Shown here piece by piece: positions 34,172 to 42,314 of a stretch of 64,000 nt of DNA (position 1 is the first letter of the stretch; every line of letters begins with the position of its first letter). The DNA is from Halapricum hydrolyticum (GTDB lineage: Archaea > Halobacteriota > Halobacteria > Halobacteriales > Haloarculaceae), in the NCBI RefSeq assembly GCF_025517535.1, contig NZ_JAOPKC010000005.1, forward strand, positions 95,261-159,260. The letters are read 5' to 3'. A program made the position numbers and the translations under genes. The notes below the pieces were generated by a model. That model was not told where the DNA came from and searched no databases. It worked only from the letters and a program-made list of their open reading frames with translations.

Positions 34172-34449
34172 GCTTCGTCGGGAACCTGACGCTGTTCGTG
34201 CTCTCGGCGTTCGTCGGCTACGAGATCATCACGAAGATCCCGACGAACCTGCACACGCCGCTGATGTCCGGTGCGAACGCGATCTCCGGGATCACCTTGC
34301 TCGGTTCGGTCGTGGTCGCCGGCTCCGGGTCGACGACGCTGGCGACCGCGCTCGGATTCGTCGCGGTCGTGATGGCGACGATCAACGTCGTCGGCGGGTA
34401 TCTCGTGAGTCATTTCATGTTGAGCGAGTTCAGTCAGGGGGGTCGCTGA
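34168..34449 (+). CDS. pntAB: NAD(P) transhydrogenase, subunit alpha part 2 (membrane)
   Basis: A 93-residue membrane subunit with three hydrophobic segments and the VGYEIITKIPTNLHTPLMSG motif typical of PntAB, which forms part of the proton channel with PntB. The split alpha (AA, AB) arrangement is the one seen in Rhodospirillum-type and archaeal enzymes. It is followed by one base and then pntB. Confidence 0.94.
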   Translation: MSFVGNLTLFVLSAFVGYEIITKIPTNLHTPLMSGANAISGITLLGSVVVAGSGSTTLATALGFVAVVMATINVVGGYLVSHFMLSEFSQGGR

Positions 34450-34450
34450 G

Positions 34451-35899
34451 ATGGCTGATGGAATCCTCGCCCAGCAACTGGACGAACAGGTGCTACAGTT
34501 CGTGTACCTCGTTGCCGGGATCATGTTCATCCAGGGCCTGCGCGATATGACTCACCCGCGGACGGCGACGCGTGGGAACCTGATCTCCTCCGGCGGGATG
34601 TTCCTCGCTGTGGTCGTCACGGTCCTGTGGTTCGAGATCCTCTCGCCGGCCGTCCTCGCGGCCGGGCTGCTGATCGGTGGTGCGATTGGGGCGTATCTCG
34701 CAGTCGCGGTCGAGACCACGGAGATGCCGCAGCTGGTCGGGCTGTTCAACGGGTTCGGTGGCGGCGCGTCGGCGGTCGTCGCTGGCGCGGAACTGATCGA
34801 CACGTTCGCCAGCGGCGGCGACCTCGGCGTCGGCCTGACGGCGACAGCGGCTATCGCTGCGCTCATCGGCTCCGTGACTTTCTCCGGGAGCTTCGTCGCC
34901 GCCGGGAAGCTTCACGGGATCGTCGGTGAATCGCCGGTCAGTACCACTACCGGGCACGTGATCAAGGCTACGTTCCTCGTGGCCGCCGTCGCTGCTGGAG
35001 TCGTCCTCGTCGCCCAGCCGTCGCTGTTCGGCGGCATCCCTACCGCCGAGTGGATGCCCGTCTACTGGGTGATCGTCGCGGCGGCCCTGCTGTTGGGCGT
35101 GTTCCTCGTGGTTCCGATCGGCGGTGCGGACATGCCGGTCGTCATCTCGCTTTTGAACTCGTACTCGGGACTGGCGGCCGCCACGACCGGGTTCGTCCTG
35201 GACAACACCGTGTTGATCATCGCCGGGACGCTCGTCGGCGCGGCGGGGATGATCCTGACCATCATCATGTGTGAGTCGATGAACCGCTCGCTGGCGAACG
35301 TCTTCTTCGGCGGCCTCGGCGGCGACGACAGCGGCGAGGAGATGGAAGACCTCTACGAGGGCAACATCACCGAGACCTCGCCCGAGGAAGTCGTCATGCT
35401 CATGGAGACGGCCGACCGGGTCGTCATCGTCCCCGGATACGGCATGGCCGTCGCCCAGGCCCAGCACGCCGTCGCAGAACTCGTGGAACTGCTGGAAGAC
35501 AACGACGTTGACGTCGAGTTCGGGATCCACCCGGTCGCGGGACGGATGCCAGGACACATGAACGCGTTGCTCGCCGAGGCGGACGTCCCCTACGACAAGA
35601 TGCGCGAACTCGAAGAGGTCAACCCGACCTTCTCTCAGACGGACCTGGTGATCGTCACCGGTGCCAACGACGTCGTCAACCCGCGGGCAAAAGAGGACGA
35701 CGGGAGCCCGATCTCGGGGATGCCGGTCCTCAACGTTGAGGAGGCTCGTCACGTCGTCGTCAACAAGCGCAGTCTCAGCCCCGGCTTCGCCGGGATCGCG
35801 AACCCGCTTTTCGCCCGCGACAACACGTCCATGCTCTTTGGCGACGCCAAGGAGTCGATGCAGGCGCTGGTCAACGAGTACAAAGAAGCGACCTCGTAG
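34451..35899 (+). CDS. pntB: NAD(P) transhydrogenase, subunit beta
   Basis: A 482-residue beta subunit. The N-terminal 270 residues hold about nine membrane helices (for example LVGLFNGFGGGASAVVAG and LLNSYSGLAAATTGFVL). The C-terminal NADP(H)-binding domain III contains VPGYGMAVAQAQHAV, FGIHPVAGRMPGHMN and NKRSLSPGFAGIANPLF. Together with PntAA/AB it uses proton entry to reduce NADP+ with NADH, linking the light- or respiration-driven gradient to NADPH supply. Confidence 0.96.
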   Translation: MADGILAQQLDEQVLQFVYLVAGIMFIQGLRDMTHPRTATRGNLISSGGMFLAVVVTVLWFEILSPAVLAAGLLIGGAIGAYLAVAVETTEMPQLVGLFNGFGGGASAVVAGAELIDTFASGGDLGVGLTATAAIAALIGSVTFSGSFVAAGKLHGIVGESPVSTTTGHVIKATFLVAAVAAGVVLVAQPSLFGGIPTAEWMPVYWVIVAAALLLGVFLVVPIGGADMPVVISLLNSYSGLAAATTGFVLDNTVLIIAGTLVGAAGMILTIIMCESMNRSLANVFFGGLGGDDSGEEMEDLYEGNITETSPEEVVMLMETADRVVIVPGYGMAVAQAQHAVAELVELLEDNDVDVEFGIHPVAGRMPGHMNALLAEADVPYDKMRELEEVNPTFSQTDLVIVTGANDVVNPRAKEDDGSPISGMPVLNVEEARHVVVNKRSLSPGFAGIANPLFARDNTSMLFGDAKESMQALVNEYKEATS

Positions 35900-35995
35900 G
35901 GACAGCCGCTTCGGGAGCGCCGATTGGCTTCGGCCCGCGGACTCGCGACCGTACGGCGATGCCAACGTTTTCTACGTGCGGCCCGAAGAGACGGC

Positions 35996-36976
35996 ATGGA
36001 CCTCACAGCACGTCCGCGTCGCCTTCGACGCGACGGAATTCGGGGACTGGTCAGCGAAACCGATCTCTCCGCCAGCGACCTGATCGCGCCGGTGTTCGTC
36101 GACGCGACGACTGACGAGCGAATCCCGATCGGGTCGATGCCCGGCCACGAGCGCGTCCCGATCGACGAGGCGGTTGATCGCGTCGCTGAGATCCGGGAGA
36201 CCGGGGTCGAGGCGGTCATCGTGTTCGGAATCCCCGAATCGAAAGACGCAGAGGGATCGCGCGCCTGGGCCGCCGAGGGCGTCGTCCAGGAGGCCGTCCG
36301 GCAGATTACCACAGAGACCGACGCCTACGTCATCACCGACGTCTGCCTGTGTGAGTACACCGAGCACGGTCACTGTGGCGTGATCGAACCGCACGCCCAC
36401 GACGAGCCGACGCTCACCGTCGAGAACGACCCGACGCTCGAACTGCTCGCGAAGACGGCGGTCTCTCACGCCGAGGCCGGGGCGGACATGGTCGCGCCCT
36501 CTTCGATGACTGACGGGATGGTCGGCGCGATCCGCGAGGCGCTGGACGAGGAAGGGCACGCGGACGTGCCGATCATGAGCTACGCCGCGAAGTACGAGTC
36601 GGCCTTCTACGGCCCCTTCCGGGATGCGGCCGACGGCGCACCCGCGTTCGGGGATCGACGCCACTACCAGATGGACCCCGCTAACAGCCGGGAGGCCATC
36701 CGCGAAGTCGAACTGGACGTCGAGCAGGGCGCGGACGTATTGATGGTCAAACCCGCGCTGCCGTACCTGGATATCGTGCGCGACGTGCGCGAACGTTTCG
36801 ATCATCCCGTCGCGGCCTACAACGTCTCCGGCGAGTACGCCATGCTCCACGCCGCCGCCGAGAAGGGATGGCTCGATCTCGAGGAGACGGCCTACGAGTC
36901 GCTACTTTCGATCAAGCGTGCCGGGGCGGATCTCATCCTGACGTATTTCGCCGAGGACATAGCTGACCGGCTGTGA
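35996..36976 (+). CDS. hemB: Delta-aminolevulinic acid dehydratase (porphobilinogen synthase)
   Basis: A 326-residue HemB. The metal site DVCLCEYTEHGHCG has three cysteines, so it is a zinc-type enzyme; Schiff-base lysines occur in SYAAKYESAFYGPF and LMVKPALPYLDI; the FRDAADGAPAFGDR loop is typical. It condenses two ALA molecules to porphobilinogen for heme and cobamide synthesis. ATG 35996 matches family N-termini; an upstream in-frame ATG at 35924 adds a basic non-conserved leader. It follows pntB by 96 bases and precedes AT-rich DNA. Confidence 0.95.
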   Translation: MDLTARPRRLRRDGIRGLVSETDLSASDLIAPVFVDATTDERIPIGSMPGHERVPIDEAVDRVAEIRETGVEAVIVFGIPESKDAEGSRAWAAEGVVQEAVRQITTETDAYVITDVCLCEYTEHGHCGVIEPHAHDEPTLTVENDPTLELLAKTAVSHAEAGADMVAPSSMTDGMVGAIREALDEEGHADVPIMSYAAKYESAFYGPFRDAADGAPAFGDRRHYQMDPANSREAIREVELDVEQGADVLMVKPALPYLDIVRDVRERFDHPVAAYNVSGEYAMLHAAAEKGWLDLEETAYESLLSIKRAGADLILTYFAEDIADRL

Positions 36977-37436
36977 GTGCGGCCAACACACTCTCGGCGA
37001 CCGGCTGTGGCAGGTTGGGCACTCGCCTGCTTTGACGTGTCCTGGATAAAACCGGGTGAGTCATAAACCGTAATATAGTTTCTTTATTGTTTTAGTCTAA
37101 TAGAGTATAATATGTCGCAGAGGGTTCTTGTACACGATGGATCGTGTATTACTGGCTGTCAGTGACGTAGGTGGATTTATACAGTGTACACGTGAACAGA
37201 TAATATTTTAGTTTATGTGGGTATTCAGGACTATTTCTGAGGGTATGGGAGTTTAATACCACTAAAATTTGAATCATTTGTAATGACATAAAAATAACCT
37301 ATATCGAATATATGATAGCGTGTAGTATGACTAGGTGCCAAAATACATTCAAAATGGTAGGAACTATGGATGAGTTTCTTTACTATGCCGCCCGCTCATC
37401 GATGTGGTCGAGAGCGACGTTTCAAACGATAGCCAA
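36977..37436. other. AT-rich intergenic region without recognisable gene
   Basis: The base composition switches abruptly to AT-rich (long A/T runs, many TATA-like tracts) from about 37060 to 37380, in contrast to the GC-rich surroundings. Short open frames here have no haloarchaeal codon bias. It directly precedes the left part of a TnpB element and is probably an old insertion remnant or acquired DNA. Confidence 0.5.
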
Positions 37437-38843
37437 GGCGGATTCCCCGCCCTTCCGAAAACCTCCGGTTTTCGGCTTTCGCAAATCTTCTATTTGCGTC
37501 AACACCGTGGGCGGAGTTGAAGCCGACACCCGGCCCGGATTTCATTAGTGTAGAACACTTCATTGAACGTGTGGCGTCGGACGAGTACCACCGTCGAACG
37601 CTCATCACCCGCCTCACCCTCCGCAGCAGCGAGGACGGGCAACTCCTCCACGATACCATCGAAGAGTGGCTCGACGGATGCAATCTCGCTAGTGGCCTCG
37701 CGTGGAACGAGTGCCACACCAAGTCAGACGTACGCGAACTCGCCAAAGATAGAATCAAGCAGGACACCAAGCTAGGGGACCAGCACGCCACGCTCGCCTG
37801 CCACGAGGTCTCCGGTGCAATCAAATCCTGCATCGAACGTCGCAAGAACGGGAAGAAAGCCAGCCACCCACAGTTCACGAGTCGGACGATGGCGTACGAC
37901 CGACGCACTCTTACCGTCTTCCCCGACCAAGAGAAGATCTCGCTCACCACGCTCGGAGACCACAGTCGCGTCCACGCCGACCTGTGTCTCCCAGAGGGCG
38001 AGGACGGCTACCAGCACGAGTATCTTGACAGCGACGAGTGGGAGTACACGGAAAGCACACTCCACTACAGAGACGGTGACTGGTACATTCACCTCGGCTA
38101 CCGCACGCCGAAGGAAGACGAGACTGAGGCAGTGACTGAGAACGGAACGGTTCTCGGTGTTGACCTCGGCGTCAACCAGATTGCGGTGACGAGTACGGCG
38201 CGGTTCTTCGACGCTGCGGAACTCAACCACCACCGCCGCGAATTCGAGAAAACACGGGGTAATCTTCAGCAGACGGGCACGCAATCCGCACACCGAACCA
38301 TCGAATCCCTCTCGGGGAGCGAGGAACGGTACGTGAAGCACGTCCTCCACAGCGTGGCGAACGGTATCGTGGAGGAAGCCCTTGACCACGATTGCGACGG
38401 CATCGTGTTCGAAGAGTTAGACGGGATTCGGGAGGACTTGCCCGACGCAGCGTGGCATTCAGAGTGGGCGTTCCGCAAGTTGAAGGACTACGTGGAGTAC
38501 AAAGCGGAGTTCGAGGGCTTGTTCGTGGACACGACGAGTCCACGGAACACGAGCAAGCGGTGCAACCACTGTGGGTTCACGCACGAGGACAACCGGCACG
38601 CCGGGCAGTTCGAGTGCGTGTCGTGTGGGAAGTCGAATCACGCGGATTATAACGCCGCAAAGAACGTCGCGGAATTGTATCTCCGGCGGGGCCATCAGCC
38701 GTCCGGTCGGAGGAGCGTCAGTCAATACGCTCTGAAGTCAGGAGCGAGGACGCTGAGTTGACTGGATACACCAGTCCACCCACTTGGGTCAGAGGCCGAG
38801 TTCACTGACAAGCCCCGCGCCACCGTGCGCAGGGCAGTTGACT
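37437..38843 (+). mobile_element. IS1341-type (IS200/IS605 family) element with tnpB only
   Basis: The proposed left part has three successive perfect hairpins: GGCGG/CCGCC (37437-37451), CCGAAAACC/GGTTTTCGG (37455-37475) and CGCAAAT/ATTTGCG (37480-37498). After the tnpB stop a further stem-loop (GCCCcGCGC/GCGCaGGGC, 38812-38835) and AGTTGAC mark the likely right end, where a TnpB guide RNA would finish. No TnpA transposase gene is present, so movement would need one in trans. The exact ends are my estimate. Confidence 0.65.
37517..38761 (+). CDS. tnpB: TnpB, RNA-guided nuclease of IS1341-type element
   Basis: A protein of up to 414 residues with an intact RuvC active site: Asp216 in VLGVDLGVN, Glu299 in IVFEELDGIRE and Asp377 in NHADYNAAKN. 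The zinc ribbon CNHCG...CVSCG lies between the last two. The basic N-terminal OB-like part is complete (TRLTLRSSEDGQLLHDTIEE). ATG 37517 is the longest start; GTG 37571 (VASDEY) agrees better with related haloarchaeal TnpB starts. The gene looks functional. TnpB proteins cleave DNA guided by an RNA from the element's right end. Confidence 0.9.
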   Translation: MKPTPGPDFISVEHFIERVASDEYHRRTLITRLTLRSSEDGQLLHDTIEEWLDGCNLASGLAWNECHTKSDVRELAKDRIKQDTKLGDQHATLACHEVSGAIKSCIERRKNGKKASHPQFTSRTMAYDRRTLTVFPDQEKISLTTLGDHSRVHADLCLPEGEDGYQHEYLDSDEWEYTESTLHYRDGDWYIHLGYRTPKEDETEAVTENGTVLGVDLGVNQIAVTSTARFFDAAELNHHRREFEKTRGNLQQTGTQSAHRTIESLSGSEERYVKHVLHSVANGIVEEALDHDCDGIVFEELDGIREDLPDAAWHSEWAFRKLKDYVEYKAEFEGLFVDTTSPRNTSKRCNHCGFTHEDNRHAGQFECVSCGKSNHADYNAAKNVAELYLRRGHQPSGRRSVSQYALKSGARTLS

Positions 38844-38876
38844 GTGTATCTGTGACAACACTCTGTGATTCGTGCG

Positions 38877-39629
38877 CTATTCCGTCAGCGCGTTTTCGAT
38901 CGACTTCGACGCGCTGACGAGGAGGCTGGCGTCGGTATCGAGCTCGTCATCGCCCGATTCCTCGCGACTTCGGCTGACGCCCACAGCGCCCCGAGGATAT
39001 CCAGAGTCGTCGAGGATCGGCGCGGCGAGGCACTCAATGTCAGTCCGATACTCGCCGTCGTCGCGAGCGAGTCGCTGTTGGCGGATCGTTTCGAGTGTGC
39101 TCTTGACCGTCTCCGGGTCCGTGAGTGTCGCATCGGTATACGTATCGAGTTCACCTTCGAAGACAGCGTTTCGCTCCTCGTCCGGCAGGAATGCGAGGAC
39201 CGCCTTCCCGCTCGCCGTCGCGTGCAGTGGTAGCGATTCGCCTTCTCGAAACGGTTGGCTCGCGGTACTCGTCGGACGTCGTATATAAGTGGCGATCGTC
39301 CGCCCGCTCTCGTACAGTACGAGTGTCGCGACGTGACCGACCGACGCAGCCAGATTGTCGACGATCGATTCGACGCGATCCGGTACCGCTCGCTTCGGCA
39401 CGGTCGCACCGAGCGACCACAGGCCGAGACTGAGTCGGTACGCGCCGTCGCGTTCGACCAGATAACCGAGGTCCGCGAGCGTGTGGACGTGCTTGTAGAT
39501 CCCACCCTTCGAACGATCGAGGTGCCGTGCGAGTTCGCTGATGCCGGCTCCGTCCAGCTCGGCGACCGCTTCGAGAACCGCGAAACTCGTCCGGGTTGCC
39601 TTGATCTCCTTGCCGTCTGACCGGGCCAT
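38877..39629 (-). CDS. IclR-family transcriptional regulator
   Basis: A 250-residue IclR regulator with an N-terminal winged helix (about 12-70: RTSFAVLEAVAELDGAGISE, then LDRSKGGIYKHVHTLADLGY) and the C-terminal GAF-like effector domain (LPLHATASGKAVLAFLP, IECLAAPILDDSGYPRGAVGVS). Haloarchaeal IclR proteins control sugar catabolism and transport. Here the gene is divergent from a receptor-like protein and a sugar ABC transporter, and its own promoter carries one of four copies of a shared palindrome, so it is probably autoregulated and controls the transporter operon. Confidence 0.9.
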   Translation of the reverse strand: MARSDGKEIKATRTSFAVLEAVAELDGAGISELARHLDRSKGGIYKHVHTLADLGYLVERDGAYRLSLGLWSLGATVPKRAVPDRVESIVDNLAASVGHVATLVLYESGRTIATYIRRPTSTASQPFREGESLPLHATASGKAVLAFLPDEERNAVFEGELDTYTDATLTDPETVKSTLETIRQQRLARDDGEYRTDIECLAAPILDDSGYPRGAVGVSRSREESGDDELDTDASLLVSASKSIENALTE

Positions 39630-39655
39630 GAACTGGGTGAACGCACCGCTGGCAC

Positions 39656-39661
39656 AAATAT
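39656..39661 (-). promoter_or_regulatory. TATA element of iclR
   Basis: Minus-strand ATATTT about 27 bases before the ATG at 39629; operator copy 1 (39663-39679) adjoins its upstream side. Confidence 0.5.
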
Positions 39662-39662
39662 C

Positions 39663-39679
39663 GTTCGCTCTGTGTGAAC
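39663..39679. promoter_or_regulatory. IclR operator candidate, copy 1 (GTTCGC-N5-GTGAAC)
   Basis: Five of six arm positions fit the perfect copy at 40139. It abuts the iclR TATA element, a position expected to allow autorepression. Confidence 0.55.
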
Positions 39680-39863
39680 AGATGTGCTCGACCCGGCAGC
39701 ATGTCAGAGGCTATCGCCGGTCTACGATACGTAGCTTACAATCGTATTTTTGTCATGGCGGATCAGTCGTCGACAGTGATTGGGCCTAGTGAACGCCGTC
39801 TGTAGGCCGGCGATACAGAACTGTGGGTGTCCCCTCTGCGACGAGCTCTGTGCCGTACGTCTC

Positions 39864-39880
39864 GTTTTCGAGAAGTGAAC
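39864..39880. promoter_or_regulatory. IclR operator candidate, copy 2 (GTTTTC-N5-GTGAAC)
   Basis: The same arm length and five-base spacer as the perfect copy; the left arm has two mismatches. Confidence 0.45.
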
Positions 39881-40138
39881 GGCGTGAGCAGTGAAAACCT
39901 GCCAAACGGGTATCGATCCCGGCCGAGACGCCCCAGTCGATCACGTACCGCTTTTCGGCGACTCCCTCGGTGTTTCGCCCCTTCTATACTCTCGGGATCA
40001 TGGCCATAGTATGACCGCTCGCAGTAGGGCGCCGATGCGAATTGATTTATACCGGCCGCGACGAAGGAGCCGTTCGCCGATTCGCGACTGACTCCGTAGA
40101 GAGTCTCTGTGGGCTGTACTGCATCAACTCGTCCTTTT

Positions 40139-40155
40139 GTTCACGGATAGTGAAC
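40139..40155. promoter_or_regulatory. IclR operator candidate, copy 3 (GTTCAC-N5-GTGAAC, perfect)
   Basis: A perfect 6-5-6 palindrome with spacer GGATA, followed by GATT as in copy 4. Confidence 0.6.
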
Positions 40156-40263
40156 GATTTGAGGACAAACAGAGGGAGAGCTACTGTCGGCTGCAGTCAG
40201 AGCGAGCAATCGGCGGTTTGGGACGCGATACCGCTGCTGACTGACTGGATCGTCTCGCCGTCC

Positions 40264-40280
40264 GTTCTCTAATAGTGAAC
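40264..40280. promoter_or_regulatory. IclR operator candidate, copy 4 (GTTCTC-N5-GTGAAC)
   Basis: One mismatch to the perfect copy, spacer TAATA. It shares ATAGTGAACGATT with copy 3 and lies 104 bases before the receptor-like gene at 40384. Confidence 0.6.
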
Positions 40281-40383
40281 GATTGGCCGATCAGCGCTGT
40301 CCCACGCGGCTCACCTGCTGGATTCGTTCTCAGCCAGAACATATACCAACACGTACCTCCACTATCAATGTACGAATAGAACA

Positions 40384-42261
40384 ATGAGCGGTCCAGACAC
40401 CGGGAAAAATCAGACCGAGTCCGGCGAACCGTCGGTATTGAGCCGGATCGTCCCCGATGTGGTTCGTCGCCGGTACACCCTAAAATTCGCACTTGTAGTG
40501 GCGATCATGGGCGTTGCCATCGGGATCATGGGGGCAACAGCGACCGGTGTGGTCTCACAGCAGGTAGAACAGAACGTCGAAGAAGAGTACCAGAATCTGG
40601 CGTCGCAACAGGCAAACACCCTGGAAACCTGGATCGAGCGCAACTCGATCTCGGTCACGCTTGCCTCGAAGAACGATGCGCTTAGCAATACCGAGCCGGG
40701 CGCCCGATTCGACATCCGGAGTGAGCTGGCGACGACAGACGGGAACGTATACGGCGTGAATGCTATCTATCTATTGAACGTGTCAGATTCGGGCGCTCGG
40801 GTCGTCGCGAGCCCACAGCTCATCGCCGACAGGCAGCTCAACCAGACGCGACGGGCCTGGGTCGGGGAGACACCGTTCGACTCTATCGACGTGATGGATG
40901 TCCACGTCACGAGCGTTCACCGGATCGGCGACACGCCCGTCGTCGCGTTCGTGAGTCCCGTGACTGGGCATCCGGACCGATATCTCGTGATGGAGTACTC
41001 CGTCACGGATCTCGCGATGTCGTTGGACACCGATACCGAAGGTCGAGTCACGATGGTCGTCGACGACGAGGGGACCATTCAGGCGACTAACGACGGCGAC
41101 CGAATTCCCGGTCGCGATCAATACGGGAACGGAACCGCGATGCGCCCCGTCCGTCTCGCATCCGAACTGAAAGAGACTGACCAGAAAGCCGGCGTCGTCC
41201 CCGACATGGCGCCACACGAGACGATCCTGGACGAAGAGTATACCGTGGGCTATGCACCTGTCGAGGTCTCGAACGTGGATCTGAACTGGACCGTGCTCGT
41301 TCACGAACCGCGCTCGAACGTCTTCGGTTTCATGCTGGCTATTTCGCGCTGGGGGAAACTCGCGACGTTTGGCGGGATTTTGTTGGTCGGTCTGTTTGGA
41401 ACGGCCATCGGATACAACACGACTCGCGACATCAATCGGCTCCGGCAGTGGGCCCACAGGATGCGCGAGGGCGACCTCGAGACGACCGAGACGACGACCC
41501 GGATCGACGCAATCGGTGAGTTGTACGACGGGTTCGAGAACATGCGTCGCTCGCTCCAGCAGCAAATCAAAGAAGCCGAGCGTGCACGCAAGGAAGCTGA
41601 GGTCTCCCGCGCCGAAGCGATGCGAATGAACGAGTATCTCCAGCAGAAGGCCGAAGAGTACTCACGGATCATGCGTCGCTGTGCGGACGGCGACCTGACC
41701 CAGCGTCTGGAGCCCGACGGCGAGAGCGACTCGATGGATCAGATCGCGACCTCGTTCAACGATATGCTTGCAGAACTAGAGCGCGCGACCGGTCAACTCA
41801 AGCGATTCGCGGTCGAAGTGGAGGACACCGGGGAACTCCTCCAGACGAGTTCGGATAGCGTTCGGGTCGCAAGCGGTCACGTCGCCGATTCCGTCCAGCG
41901 GATCGCTGACGACGCCGACGAACAGAAGGAACAGCTGCAGGAGATCTCCCGCGAGATCGACGACCTCGCTGCAGCCTTCGAAACCCTCGCTGAACATGGC
42001 GACGATGACGTCCGAGCACATGGTGAGCGTCTGGACGAAATCGCAGCCCGCATCAGCGAAATCGCGACGCTCAGTGAGGAGACGCTCGCCGAATCGGGTA
42101 TCGTCGCCGGTGCCGCCGAGGAGCAGGCCGCCGAACTCACGGAGATTTCCGACCGCGCTCGTGATCTGACACAGTACGCCCGCCCCCTCCGAGATACCCT
42201 TGAGGAGTTCGATACCGGTACTGACGCCGATCTGTACGCCGAGGAACCGACCGTCGACTGA
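40384..42261 (+). CDS. Chemoreceptor-like membrane protein lacking the signalling tip (dCache-HAMP-coiled coil)
   Basis: A 625-residue protein with a TM helix (about 34-57), an extracellular double-Cache-like sensor (60-320), a second TM (about 322-344), a HAMP domain (346-400), a coiled coil, a second HAMP-like segment (DGDLTQRLEPDGESD, from about 432) and a further coiled coil to residue 610. Chemoreceptors carry a hairpin tip with a conserved NAAIEAARAGE-type motif that binds CheW/CheA; no such motif is present, and the coiled coil is much shorter than a full receptor hairpin. It is followed 53 bases later by the ABC transporter ATPase. It may sense the same sugar without feeding chemotaxis. 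Confidence 0.8.
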   Translation: MSGPDTGKNQTESGEPSVLSRIVPDVVRRRYTLKFALVVAIMGVAIGIMGATATGVVSQQVEQNVEEEYQNLASQQANTLETWIERNSISVTLASKNDALSNTEPGARFDIRSELATTDGNVYGVNAIYLLNVSDSGARVVASPQLIADRQLNQTRRAWVGETPFDSIDVMDVHVTSVHRIGDTPVVAFVSPVTGHPDRYLVMEYSVTDLAMSLDTDTEGRVTMVVDDEGTIQATNDGDRIPGRDQYGNGTAMRPVRLASELKETDQKAGVVPDMAPHETILDEEYTVGYAPVEVSNVDLNWTVLVHEPRSNVFGFMLAISRWGKLATFGGILLVGLFGTAIGYNTTRDINRLRQWAHRMREGDLETTETTTRIDAIGELYDGFENMRRSLQQQIKEAERARKEAEVSRAEAMRMNEYLQQKAEEYSRIMRRCADGDLTQRLEPDGESDSMDQIATSFNDMLAELERATGQLKRFAVEVEDTGELLQTSSDSVRVASGHVADSVQRIADDADEQKEQLQEISREIDDLAAAFETLAEHGDDDVRAHGERLDEIAARISEIATLSEETLAESGIVAGAAEEQAAELTEISDRARDLTQYARPLRDTLEEFDTGTDADLYAEEPTVD

Positions 42262-42314
42262 CCTCTCCGATCTTTTGGGTAAACTATTTGTACCAGAATA
42301 CCGCACAATCGAGC

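Larger units (their letters stand above)
39680..40383. other. Long regulatory intergenic region between iclR and the receptor-like gene
   Basis: No gene-like codon usage is seen in the 700 bases. It contains operator copies 2-4, a TATA-like TTTATACC near 40045 and ATATAC near 40341. Short open frames here are not supported. Confidence 0.6.

Noticed and set aside
40325..40340. GTTCT-N5-AGAAC as a fifth IclR operator
   Set aside because: Arm length and sequence differ from the GTTCAC-N5-GTGAAC set, and the total length is 15 rather than 17.
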